Below are positions 1 to 8,800 of a DNA stretch of 40,741 bases, in pieces. The first letter of the stretch is position 1. The number at the start of each line of letters is the position of its first letter. The notes beneath the pieces are model-generated. The model did not search any database. It saw nothing but the letters and a program-made list of their open reading frames with translations, and was not told where the DNA came from. This DNA is from CAZMVU01 sp964569295 (GTDB lineage Bacteria > Hydrogenedentota > Hydrogenedentia > Hydrogenedentales > JAGMZX01): assembly GCA_964569295.1 (NCBI GenBank), contig CAZMVU010000017.1, positions 1 through 40,741 of the forward strand, in the 5' to 3' direction. A program made the position numbers and the translations under genes.

Positions 1-259
1 TCCAAAGTGCGCCTACGTCTTGACTGATAGAAACAGCGGGTGGGCCAGAACCGCTACCCGCGCTGATACCAGGGAGTTGTATGACGTATGGGAAACGGCT
101 CACGGCAAACGGCTAAAGAATTACACAAATGCAAGTCTTCGCGAGAATCCGTGGGTTGCACGTCCACGCTTACCCCGTTTTGCACGCCCATAATGGCGTC
201 GATGTGATTATGGCGGCGGTAGTCACAGAACTGCCCCCCTAGAATCCGCCCTCTCTTCA

Positions 260-300
260 GGGCCAACGGCCCGCACCATACCAGTCTCGGCCGCTGGCCC
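260..300 (+). repeat. Two-hairpin palindromic repeat around ATACCAG, copy 1
   Basis: The copy reads GGGCC-AAC-GGCCC (260-272), then ATACCAG (278-284), then GGCC-GCT-GGCC (289-299). The same layout (hairpin, short spacer, ATACCAG, short spacer, hairpin) recurs at 33334-33375 on the minus strand and 40439-40482 on the plus strand, always between genes. This looks like a REP-type element. Confidence 0.7.
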
Positions 301-340
301 AGGTCACCCTGATACGTCAGCGGATTTACGAACGGGAGTA

Positions 341-475
341 TTTGGCCTGGAGATGAAGGGGTTCCACTGGATGCGCGCGTACGGCGGCTACCTGCGGGAA
401 ACCGGCTACGCGCTCAGCAAGGCCGGGAGCGATTGGATGAATCTCACGCAGCCCGAGCGCTCGATCACGGCATAG
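341..475 (+). pseudogene. Possible 3' remnant of an unknown gene
   Basis: One plus-strand frame from 341 to the TAG at 473-475 reads as plausible protein (FGLEMKGFHWMRAYGG, then YLRETGYALSKAGSDW, then MNLTQPERSITA), with balanced composition and no stop. Upstream the same frame runs into the palindromic repeat at 260-300, so no normal gene start is available. An internal ATG at 353 would give only 40 residues. I do not recognise the family. It may be a gene tail cut off by rearrangement, or chance. Confidence 0.25.
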
Positions 476-518
476 GCACGGGGCTGCCGGCGCCGAACCA
501 GCTTCCGGGATACGCTGC

Positions 519-1427
519 TCAGCTGCGGTGCATGTCCGCTTCGATTGCCGAGACATGCGCGATCAGTTCCTCCGCGATACGCGCGTGGTATGCGTCGAAC
601 GCCAGCTTCGGCGCGCGCACGCGGCTGGTCGCGTAGACCCCTTGGTAGTGGAGCAACCGCTTGAAGAAGTGAATCGAGATATCCAAGTGCTGGTTCGAAA
701 ACGCCAGTACCGGCGCCAGCTTGTGGAAGAGCATTTGCGCCGCGTTGCGGTCGCCCGCGGCATATAGCCGGTAGATGCGCGTGTAGATGGCGTGCATCCC
801 CGTCGGCATGAGCGCATGCACGCCCCGGTCGAGCGCCTCGATCAGCTGCGTCACGGCCCACCCGCCCGACACGTGCAACCTTCCGCCGGTCGCATCGAGA
901 ACCGCCGTATACTTTACCCCTGCCGGGACAGTTTCCACCTTGAGACATTCAAACGCCGGAACCGCCGCGAACAAACTTGTCAGGACGGGCACAGGCACCC
1001 CGCTGCCCGCCGAATCCCAATCCTGAATCATGAGGAATGGCGGCGCGAGATCTGCCATGGCGCGCACCTCGGACTCATACTGCACCGGATTCTCATAGGG
1101 CACACTCACCAGAATGCCGTCGCATCCCAGTTCGAGAAGCCGCGCCCCCACTTGCAACCGTTCGGCCCGCGACCCCGCCGACGCCCCGCCGATGACCGCC
1201 GACTTGCCCGCGGCCATTGCGATGGTTTCCCGCACAAGCAAGTCCCGCTCCTCGGGGGACAGCGCGTCCACCTCGGAGGCCATCGCGGGCACGAGAAAGC
1301 CCGCAACGCCTGCCGCAAGTGCGTTCGTCACATTACGCCGGAGCCCCGCCACGTCAATCCGGTCATCGGCGGTAAACGGCGTGTTCAGAACCGTGATAAT
1401 ACCCCGAAGATCATGCAAGACATCCAT
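519..1427 (-). CDS. DHDPS/N-acetylneuraminate lyase family aldolase
   Basis: 302 residues, the usual length for this TIM-barrel class I aldolase family, whose members form a Schiff base with pyruvate or 2-oxoacids. The opening LRGIITVLNTPFTADDRID, the turn near SPEERDLL and the Schiff-base lysine context (ECLKVETVPAG) fit the family. Two key places differ: the usual GTTGE phosphate/pyruvate loop reads VPAMASEVD, and the segment that normally holds the catalytic tyrosine (YNVP) reads MIQDWDSAG, so no tyrosine is there. It is therefore unlikely to be DapA itself; a sugar-acid or other oxoacid aldolase/dehydratase is more likely. The ATG at 1427 puts the start just before the conserved opening; an ATG at 1439 in the same frame is possible and has a G-rich stretch upstream. 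The gene has a nested palindrome upstream (1464-1500). Confidence 0.85.
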   Translation of the reverse strand: MDVLHDLRGIITVLNTPFTADDRIDVAGLRRNVTNALAAGVAGFLVPAMASEVDALSPEERDLLVRETIAMAAGKSAVIGGASAGSRAERLQVGARLLELGCDGILVSVPYENPVQYESEVRAMADLAPPFLMIQDWDSAGSGVPVPVLTSLFAAVPAFECLKVETVPAGVKYTAVLDATGGRLHVSGGWAVTQLIEALDRGVHALMPTGMHAIYTRIYRLYAAGDRNAAQMLFHKLAPVLAFSNQHLDISIHFFKRLLHYQGVYATSRVRAPKLAFDAYHARIAEELIAHVSAIEADMHRS

Positions 1428-1463
1428 GCAGCGCAGCATAGCACGTGCGCCCCCCAAAGTCGC

Positions 1464-1500
1464 AGGTGTCCATCTTGCGCAAGACAAAGGGCGGACACCT
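1464..1500. promoter_or_regulatory. Nested palindromes upstream of the aldolase gene
   Basis: AGGTGTCC (1464-1471) is perfectly inverted as GGACACCT (1493-1500). Inside lies the 10-base palindrome CTTGCGCAAG (1474-1483), with the central CG typical of LacI-family operators. It sits 37-73 bases before the aldolase start, so an operator or a 5' RNA hairpin are both possible. Confidence 0.4.
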
Positions 1501-1651
1501 GTTCCTGCGCCCGGGTACCGTCCAGGAGGTGCTTCCTGCTGGCCGATTCTTAAGCCATTGCGCGTAAGCAACTTGTACTATCCCCTACTTTCTGTGCAAT
1601 GCAAAATTTTGTTTGCCTTCCCGGAATAGAAGGCGTGACCGCTTATGTTCA

Positions 1652-1665
1652 TTAGTCAAGACTAA
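1652..1665. promoter_or_regulatory. Candidate iron-regulator operator
   Basis: TTAGTC-AA-GACTAA is a perfect inverted repeat seven bases upstream of the feo -35 box. Its TTAG...CTAA ends resemble DtxR/IdeR/MntR-type boxes, and the position suits control of the iron genes. The regulator is not in the window and the assignment is an inference. Confidence 0.45.
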
Positions 1666-1672
1666 AGTTTTG

Positions 1673-1702
1673 TTGACATGGAACGAATTCTGATGCCATA
1701 GT
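1673..1702 (+). promoter_or_regulatory. Sigma-70-like promoter of the feo genes
   Basis: A perfect -35 TTGACA (1673-1678) is followed after 18 bases by CATAGT (1697-1702). Transcription would start near 1709, about 50 bases before the feo start codon. Confidence 0.55.
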
Positions 1703-1760
1703 AACCAAGCAAGGCTGCGTACCCCCTCCGGTGCACGCGGCCGCTGCAGGGAATCGCACG

Positions 1761-2897
1761 ATGAATACCAGCATAGCCACTACCCTCGAATTCCAGGGTC
1801 TGGGCGATGCCGTACCCGTAACCCTGGCTGATCTCGATGCCGGCGCCATGGGCTATGTAGCCGCGGTGCGTTTGAACGGCCTGCCACGGCGGCGGGTTAT
1901 GGACCTCGGCTTTGTGCCGGGGGCGCGGGTGAAGGCCGTGCTCGACAACCCGGCCGGCGACCCGAAGGTCTATGAGGTGCGGGGCACGCGCATTGCCCTG
2001 CGCCGGCAGGACGCCTCCCAGATAGAGATTACCGAAGGCGACCCCCTTGCGGGCACGGCGTTGCGCCAGGCCCCCGCCTGCGGCAGCGGATGCCGTTCGT
2101 GCGCCATGGCCGGTCCCAGCGAGGCACCTATCGCCCTCGACGCCACGCATTTTACCGTGGCACTGGCCGGCAACCCCAACACCGGCAAGTCCACAGTATT
2201 CAATGCGCTCACAGGGCTGCGTCAGCATGTGGGCAACTGGCCCGGCAAGACGGTGACCCGCGCGGAAGGCGCCTGGTCCCACGAGGGCTACACGTTCAAA
2301 CTGATCGACCTGCCGGGCACCTACTCCCTGCTGAGCACCAGCAGCGACGAGGAAATCGCGCGCGACTACTTGCTCTTCGGTGCGCCGGACGCGACGGTCG
2401 TGGTGCTCGATGCCACCTGCCTCGAGCGCAACCTGAACCTCGTGTACCAGATTCTCGAGATTACCGACCGGGTCATCGTATGCGTGAATCTGCTGGATGA
2501 AGCGAAGCGTAAGGGCATCGCAGTGGATTTGAAGACGCTCGAGGCGCACTTGGGTGTGCCGGTAGTGGGCACGGTGGCGCGCACCGGCGAGGGGCTTGAC
2601 CGGCTGAAGACGGCCGTGCTCCACATGGCCGCGCGGCGCATCAAGACGGACCCGGTCCGCATCGCCTATGAACCCGAGCTCCAGGCGGCCATCGACGAGC
2701 TTTTGCCCTGCGTGGAGCGTGCATACCCGGGTGTGCCCAACGCCCGTTGGATTGCTCTGCGCCTCATCGAAGGCGGTGATGTGCGGCTGCGGGAAGAGGT
2801 GGTCTCGGGGGCGCTGGCTGATGATGCCGGCCGTATCGGCGTGGGGTCGCTTGGCGGGGCGAGTCCGCTGGTGGCCGCGTCGATCAAGGGGCAGTAG
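1761..2897 (+). CDS. feoB: FeoA-FeoB G-domain fusion (first part of split FeoB)
   Basis: 378 residues from the ATG at 1761, which has CAGGGA eight bases upstream; an in-frame GTG at 1731 has no such site. Residues about 20-92 are a FeoA SH3-like domain (LPRRRVMDLGFVPGARV). A cysteine-rich linker follows (CGSGCRSC, C107, C111, C114). The G domain has G1 GNPNTGKS (137-144), G2 around HVGNWPGKT, G3 DLPG (183-186) and G4 NLLD (243-246), then the helical GDI-like region. In ordinary FeoB the membrane part continues in the same chain; here the frame meets a TAG at 2895-2897 and reopens two codons later as the next gene. The protein would be the cytosolic GTP-binding regulator of ferrous iron import and should partner the following protein. 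The region upstream has a promoter and a palindrome. Confidence 0.93.
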   Translation: MNTSIATTLEFQGLGDAVPVTLADLDAGAMGYVAAVRLNGLPRRRVMDLGFVPGARVKAVLDNPAGDPKVYEVRGTRIALRRQDASQIEITEGDPLAGTALRQAPACGSGCRSCAMAGPSEAPIALDATHFTVALAGNPNTGKSTVFNALTGLRQHVGNWPGKTVTRAEGAWSHEGYTFKLIDLPGTYSLLSTSSDEEIARDYLLFGAPDATVVVLDATCLERNLNLVYQILEITDRVIVCVNLLDEAKRKGIAVDLKTLEAHLGVPVVGTVARTGEGLDRLKTAVLHMAARRIKTDPVRIAYEPELQAAIDELLPCVERAYPGVPNARWIALRLIEGGDVRLREEVVSGALADDAGRIGVGSLGGASPLVAASIKGQ

Positions 2898-2900
2898 GCC

Positions 2901-4361
2901 ATGGCGGATGAACGCAGCCCCGAGGCCGTGCGTGAACTGCTGGACAAGGCGGACGCGCTGCGCCTGCGCCTGGGCCCGACCGTGCATGATCGGGTGACCG
3001 CGTCGGCCTACGCCGAGGCGCAACGCACCGCCGCCGCCGCCGTCGTTCACGACGACAAGCGCCGCTTTGCCTGGGAAGAAACCCTCGACCGGGTGATTAC
3101 CTCGCGTTGGGCCGGCCTGCCGTTCATGCTGCTGTTGCTTGGCGTGGTGTTCTGGCTGACCATTGCGGGGTCCAATGTACCCTCGGCGTTCCTTGCGGGC
3201 CTGCTCATGGAAGAGGGCGGGCTTTCCGCCTGGCTCGGCACATACCTGGGGGTCGAAAATACGCCTGGCTTCCTGAGTGTCAGTGTTTATGAAATGTTGC
3301 TGGCGGCCTTTGCCTGGGCGCCTGCCTGGCTCACGGGGTTCTTTATCGACGGGGTCTACCTTGGCCTTGCCTGGGTGGTGTCGGTCATGCTGCCGCCCAT
3401 GGCGATCTTTTTCCCGCTCTTCACGCTCATGGAAGATCTCGGCCTGCTGCCGCGCATCGCCTTCAATATGGACCGGTTTTTCCGCGCGGCCGGCGCGCAC
3501 GGCAAACAGGCGCTCACCATGGCCATGGGCTTTGGCTGCAATGCGGCGGGTGTTGTGGCGTGCCGGATCATCGACTCACCCCGGGAGCGGCTCATCGCCA
3601 TTCTCACGAACAACTTTGTGCCCTGCAACGGCCGTTGGCCCACGCTGATCATGGTGTCGTCGCTGTTTGTGGCGGCGGCCGTGCCCGCGGGCTTTGCGAG
3701 CATCGTGGCCGTGGGCGCTATCGTCGGGGTAACTCTTATCGGTATCGGCATGACGCTGGCGGTTTCCGCGGTGCTCTCTCGCACCCTGCTGAAAGGCGTG
3801 GCTTCGAGCTTCCAGCTCGAGCTGCCGTCCTACCGGAGGCCGCAAGTTGGGCGGGTGATCTACCGCTCGATCATTGACCGCACGCTCTTCGTGCTGTGGC
3901 GCGCAATTATCTGTGCGGCCCCGGCGGGGGGCATTATCTGGTTACTGGGCGCGATTTCCGTGGGCGATGTAAGTTTGTTTGCGTGGCTGCGCGGCGTGTT
4001 GGACCCGGTGGGGCATACGATCGGGCTCGATGGCGTCATTCTCATCGCCTATATCGCGGCGATTCCGGCCAACGAGATTGTGGTGCCGACCATCATCATG
4101 GGTTACATGAACTCGGCGCGCATGCTCGAACTCGATAACCCGGCGCAGCTCTTCATCGCGAACGGCTGGACCTTGACCACCGCGGTTTGCTTGTTGCTCT
4201 TTTGCCTGCTTCACTACCCGTGCGCCACCACCACGCTAACCATCTACAAGGAAACGGGCAGTGTAAAGTGGACCGCGCTATCGAACATCATTCCGCTGGG
4301 TGTTGCGGTGGTGACCTGCTTCATCGTCGCCCAGGCCATGCGCGCCATGGGATTCGGCTGA
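2901..4361 (+). CDS. feoB: FeoB membrane part, ferrous iron permease
   Basis: 486 residues carrying the permease half of FeoB. A charged helical stretch (1-70) is followed by about eight to ten membrane segments. The two gate regions are clear: GFGCNAAGVVACRII (C213, C221) and FVPCNGRWP (C242), the cysteine-bearing signatures of FeoB. It lies in the same reading frame as the upstream FeoA-G-domain gene, separated only by TAG GCC. AAGGGG (2886-2891) lies nine bases before its ATG, so independent translational initiation is well supported, though readthrough is not excluded. Transport of Fe2+ across the inner membrane should require both products. Downstream, 4362-4480 holds a small AT-rich hairpin (about 4421-4439) that may end the transcript. 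Confidence 0.93.
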   Translation: MADERSPEAVRELLDKADALRLRLGPTVHDRVTASAYAEAQRTAAAAVVHDDKRRFAWEETLDRVITSRWAGLPFMLLLLGVVFWLTIAGSNVPSAFLAGLLMEEGGLSAWLGTYLGVENTPGFLSVSVYEMLLAAFAWAPAWLTGFFIDGVYLGLAWVVSVMLPPMAIFFPLFTLMEDLGLLPRIAFNMDRFFRAAGAHGKQALTMAMGFGCNAAGVVACRIIDSPRERLIAILTNNFVPCNGRWPTLIMVSSLFVAAAVPAGFASIVAVGAIVGVTLIGIGMTLAVSAVLSRTLLKGVASSFQLELPSYRRPQVGRVIYRSIIDRTLFVLWRAIICAAPAGGIIWLLGAISVGDVSLFAWLRGVLDPVGHTIGLDGVILIAYIAAIPANEIVVPTIIMGYMNSARMLELDNPAQLFIANGWTLTTAVCLLLFCLLHYPCATTTLTIYKETGSVKWTALSNIIPLGVAVVTCFIVAQAMRAMGFG

Positions 4362-4480
4362 TAAAACGCAGCGGCAAGGCCGGGATATTTCGGAGCAAGC
4401 TTGTCCAAGACAATCGCGCTATACTTGTATATAGCCTTTATTGATACGCCTGTTCGTGACGCCAGCGCACCGGCCAACCG

Positions 4481-5731
4481 TTACAGTTCGCCGGCGTAGA
4501 CACGATCAATGGCGGCGCGGATCTCGCTGGGCGTGCTCACGACCAGGCCGACGCGCAGGCCGGTCATGATCTCGATGTTCTCGATGGCGATCAGGTCGAG
4601 GGGGTTGGCCATGGCAAGGTGCAGTTGATCGCCCTCGTTGGCCAGGGGCAGGCAATCGTTCTGAATGGCCACGTCGGCGGGTACAAGGGCGCGCACGTCG
4701 GGCGCCACGGCTACGGTATCGAGGTATTGGAACGGGATTTTGAGTTGGGCGGCGAGAATGCGCGCTACGAGGACTTCATCGGTATAGCCCCGGCTCACGG
4801 CAATGGTTCCGAAGCGTTGTGCGCGGTCATGTTGGTGCTGGTGCTGTTGCTCCGCGAGAATCGCATCGCGCTGGCCGGAATCGATGACGCCCAGCTCGAT
4901 GAGAATCTCGCCGATACGCCGCTTGTGCCCCTGCGCATCGAAGGCCGCGAAATCCGCGCCCCCAACTGGTTTGGCCCCGGCAGGGGCAGGATCACGATCA
5001 GCGGCCTGTTCCTCATGGTTGCGCAATTGTGCGCGCAACCGGTAGATTTCGTTGTGCGCCTCTTCCCGGTCACGCAAAGCCTGCTCGAGTTGCGCGGCCA
5101 CGTCCTCCGCCACGCGCTGGCGTGCGGCGAGTTCCTCGGCATGGGTATGTGCCGCGTCGCGGGCGTGCATGGCCGCTTCGAGTTCCGTGGTGAGCGCTGT
5201 TTGCTGGCGCTTGGCTTCTTCGCACTCCTTGCGCAAGGTTTCACATTCCGCCCGGGGTTCCGTGATTTTCGTGCCTTGGGTAGCTTCGTTTGTGGTGTCC
5301 GGTGTGGGCGCCACCGCATGCGCCTGGGTGAGCCGCTGGATTTCGGCATCCTGCTGCGCGATGTGCGCGTTCGCCTCGGCCAAGGCTGTGCGCAGATTCT
5401 CGGAATCCGCCGTATAGTGCCGGCGGGCTTGTTTCGTCGTGCGTACGGCGTCACGCAGGGCTTCCAATTCCCGCTGGAGCGTGATCGCCGTGGATTCAAG
5501 GTCGGCGATACGGCGGTCGCGTTCGACAATCTGTTGCTCGAGGAAACGCGTGGTCTGTTGCAACCGATATTCCGCGTCGTTACCGGCCAGATGCGCCAGC
5601 AGGGTTTCCATCCGGGCGACCGCGCCGCCCACCCGCGCTGTGATTAGGCGGTGGCTATCGCTGGCATGCGAGGTCCATGCGTCAACTGCGGCTGCAAGCC
5701 TGTCGAGATTGTTTTCGTCTTTGTAGGCCAT
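4481..5731 (-). CDS. Coiled-coil protein with C-terminal MshEN (c-di-GMP-type) domain
   Basis: 416 residues. Residues about 55-245 are a long, charged, Gln/Glu/Ala-rich coiled coil without membrane segments or a signal peptide. After a Pro/Ala linker, residues about 270-416 form a GspE/PilB N-terminal domain of the MshEN type: two copies of the RxGxxLxxxGxxxxxxxxxxxLxxQ pattern (about 272-295, RRIGEILIELGVID..; about 306-329, QRFGTIAVSRGYTD..), then the KIPFQYLD..V strand pattern and LAMANPLDLIAIENI. MshEN domains of this pattern bind cyclic di-GMP. The ATPase half of GspE/PilB is absent, so the protein is probably a cytoplasmic effector or scaffold rather than a secretion motor. It has its own strong promoter (5764-5792) and is convergent with feoB. 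Confidence 0.85.
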   Translation of the reverse strand: MAYKDENNLDRLAAAVDAWTSHASDSHRLITARVGGAVARMETLLAHLAGNDAEYRLQQTTRFLEQQIVERDRRIADLESTAITLQRELEALRDAVRTTKQARRHYTADSENLRTALAEANAHIAQQDAEIQRLTQAHAVAPTPDTTNEATQGTKITEPRAECETLRKECEEAKRQQTALTTELEAAMHARDAAHTHAEELAARQRVAEDVAAQLEQALRDREEAHNEIYRLRAQLRNHEEQAADRDPAPAGAKPVGGADFAAFDAQGHKRRIGEILIELGVIDSGQRDAILAEQQHQHQHDRAQRFGTIAVSRGYTDEVLVARILAAQLKIPFQYLDTVAVAPDVRALVPADVAIQNDCLPLANEGDQLHLAMANPLDLIAIENIEIMTGLRVGLVVSTPSEIRAAIDRVYAGEL

Positions 5732-5763
5732 GCCTTATGCCCCGCGGGTGTTTTTCCGCAGCG

Positions 5764-5792
5764 ATTATAGAACCGGGCGGCGGATCCGTCAA
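5764..5792 (-). promoter_or_regulatory. Strong sigma-70-like promoter of the MshEN gene
   Basis: On the minus strand TTGACG (5792-5787), a 17-base spacer, and a perfect TATAAT (5769-5764). The start would fall near 5757, about 26 bases before the ATG at 5731. Confidence 0.75.
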
Positions 5793-5881
5793 CGGGCGGG
5801 CAATAGTACATAAAGCACCGAGCGGCCATTTTTCCGTTCCTCACAGGCTTCCGGCCGACCTTGCAAGATGCGCCGCCGGAC

Positions 5882-8800
5882 TCAGTAGTCCTTTTTCCAG
5901 AAGATGCCGCCCCCCTGGTGGTCCTGCTGGCCGGTTTCTACCTCGATGGAGAAATCCTTTGGAAACTCGATCAGCATGCGTGTGCTGTTGCTGGCGACGC
6001 CGGCGCCGGTCTCGATTTCGGCGTAAATGTCTTCTGTCAGGTAGGCGCCCAGGCCCACGGTCGCCTCGCCGGGTTGTTCGCCCGCACGCAAATCGAGCGT
6101 GGTCCCGGTGGGAATGAGCGACTGGCCGCTCAGCAGTTTGTCGGCGCCGGCGCCGCCGCTGAGCAATGTCGCGATACGCGCCAGTTGCAGGGCCTGCAAG
6201 GGGGTGAGTTCGTCCATGCCGCTGCCGAACAGGAGACGTGCCAGCACTTCGTCTTCGGGGTACGCCGGTTCCGAGTCGAGGGCGAATCGCAGGTTCTCCG
6301 GTTTGCCGGACACGCGCACAATCCCCGTAAGTTGCCGGGTCTCCGAGCGGCCGGTGACGTTGACATAGGGCATGAGGTCTTCGCCGCGGTCGAAACTGAG
6401 TATACTGTCATCCAGGTCGAAGCGCCGCCCGAGAAAGTCTATATAGCCGTCGCCGATACGCAGTACGCCCTCGATGCGCGGCCGCGCGGCCGTGCCGGTG
6501 ATGTGCAGGTCCCCGCCCCACTGCGACTCGAGTACGGGCGCGCGGATGAAGACGCGCTTACCCAGGCGGCACATGACATCGAGGTTGACGGCGGGACCGG
6601 CCGGTGACGTGGAGGCCGCCTGCGGTTCTTGCAATGCAGCGCCGCCGTCGTTGACCTCGGTTACGTCGGCCTGCGGCAGTGTGGGCGGGGGCATGCGCTC
6701 GGGCATACGCAACACCGCCGGGCCCACGGTGAGGTCGCCGGTGACATCGACGGTTTCCAGGTCTCCGCCAGCCTCGATCGTGCCGTCAAGATGCCCCGAT
6801 ACATCGTCGCGGTGGACGAGACGCGCCTGTTCCATTTCCATGGCTAATTGGAAGGGGAACGTGCCGCCGAGGGTCACCTCGCCCGTGCCGGTGATGGCGC
6901 CGTCTTCCGCGTCCCTGGCCTCGAACTCCGCAAGATGCAGGCGGTTGCCGGCAGCCTCGATTACAGCGCGTATGTCTTCGAGGATAGTGCCGGTGACCGC
7001 GTTTTCGTAGCGGGCATCGGCCAGTGTGGTCTTGCCGTAGACTTCGGGCGTGGCCACCGTGCCGTCCAGTCTGAGCGCAATCGCGAGATCGCCAGCGGCC
7101 ACATGCGCGGGCGGTGCGAAGGCTTTGGCAAGGGGGGCCAGGGCGAATGCGCCGTCGATTCCGCCGGTAAGGGGGGCATCCTGCGCAAGGTCGAACGTCA
7201 TGGGGGAGAGTTGGAAGGTTACCGGCACAGCGGCGGTGGCCTCGGCCTGGCCCGCTTCCGGCACATCGACATGCGCAACGACGTCAAGCTGTTCGCTGCT
7301 GTACGTCGTGTTTACAGTTACGGCGAGTTCTGGCGCGGTTTCCGGGGCGGCCGCCATGCGGAAGCGGGTGACGGTGACCTCCGCGCCGCCGGTGGGTGCG
7401 GCGGGTGTCCCCTCGAGGGTGGCCGTCGCGTCGACGGCGCCCGCCAGCCGTGGCCCGCCCACGAGCCCTGCCACGGCGAGCGGCAACGCCTCGGCACGCG
7501 CGGTCAACCGCACGGCCTCGGGCGTGTAGCGGCCTTGCGCATTCAGATGGCCGTCGCCCAGGGTGAGTTTGAGCGGCTCGAGTTGAAACCCGCCGCCTTG
7601 CACCGTGAAGGTGCTGGGTTTCTCCAACGCAAACGCATATTCGCCAAGATCGCCCGCCAGCTTCGCCACGGTGATGCGCTGTTCACGAGGCGCGGCCTCG
7701 AGCCGCAACGAACCGGCGAGTGCGGTGTCGTACAACACGTTGCCCTCCCAGGCCGCATCGGCGGTGGCGTGGTCCCGGTCACCGCGCGCCTCGATGGTAA
7801 GCGTGGCGATGCGGTTGCCCTCGGCGGCCAGCTCCCCGACGTCGAGCGTGAGGTTTCCCTGCGGCGCTGTGAGCGGATCGGCGATGCGCGCCTCGAGCGT
7901 GGCACTGCCAACCCGGGCCCACGGACTCTCAATGCCCGCGGCATCACCGGACGCTTTGACATAAGGCCGCGCGGCGGTGGTGTCGAAGTCGGCCGCGAGT
8001 GAGGCCGTGCCCGAGAGCTCCAGCCCGAGCAGGTCGCCGAAGTACGCGAGATCCGTGAGCTCGGCATCGAGAACGCCGGCGCCCTGCATATCCGCCATGT
8101 TCACCTGCGCCTCGCCGGACACCCCGTTCTCCCCGGCTTCCAGCCGTGTGTTGACCAGGCGGAGTAGTTCATCCTCGAGGGTAAACCGCGTTTCGGCGTA
8201 GAGTTGCTTGTCGCCCCTGGTAATGCGCAGGCTTGTACTACCGGCCGGGGTATCCAGCGCCTCCTCGATATCGAAGCTCAGGTCCGCATGATCCAGCGTG
8301 ACGGCATCCAACCGCAGTTCGTTCCCCATGACCTGGCCTCCGACGGTAAGTGCGCCGGCCGGGCTGGTGGCATGCACGATCGCTTCGACACTGCCGCCAA
8401 GCGGCATGCCGGCGAATGCGCCGAATGGGGCGATATCTTCCACGGTCAATCCCGCATTCACTTCGGTTTGCCCGGTACCCAGCGCGTAGGTGCCCGCGGC
8501 ATTCGCCTGCAAGTGCGGCCCGTCAAAACCGAACGACTCGATGTGGGCGGCCTTGGCATCGGCCGTTGCCTCGATCCGCAGGGCGAAATGGTCGCCGATG
8601 GCGGCATCGAGGTCGTAGGGCAGTCCCGCGAGGTCCCGGCCCGCACCATCGGCCTGCACGGTCACGCGCGGCGCCTTGGCATCGAAGGTGACATCCGCAT
8701 CGAGGTGGGCACTGCCCGTGGCGTCGAAGCCAAAGGGGGCGAGCGTGTCGCGGAGATTGTCCGCGGCAAGGGCGAGGGCCGTATCCCCCGCTTGCGTGCT

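Larger units (their letters stand above)
1..518. other. Gene-poor left edge
   Basis: No intact gene is visible in this stretch. It holds a palindromic repeat (260-300), a possible coding remnant on the plus strand (341-475), and otherwise unassigned sequence. Short open frames on the minus strand at 54-266 and 326-556 run through the repeat or antisense to the remnant and resemble nothing I know. The downstream neighbour on the minus strand ends at 519. Confidence 0.5.
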
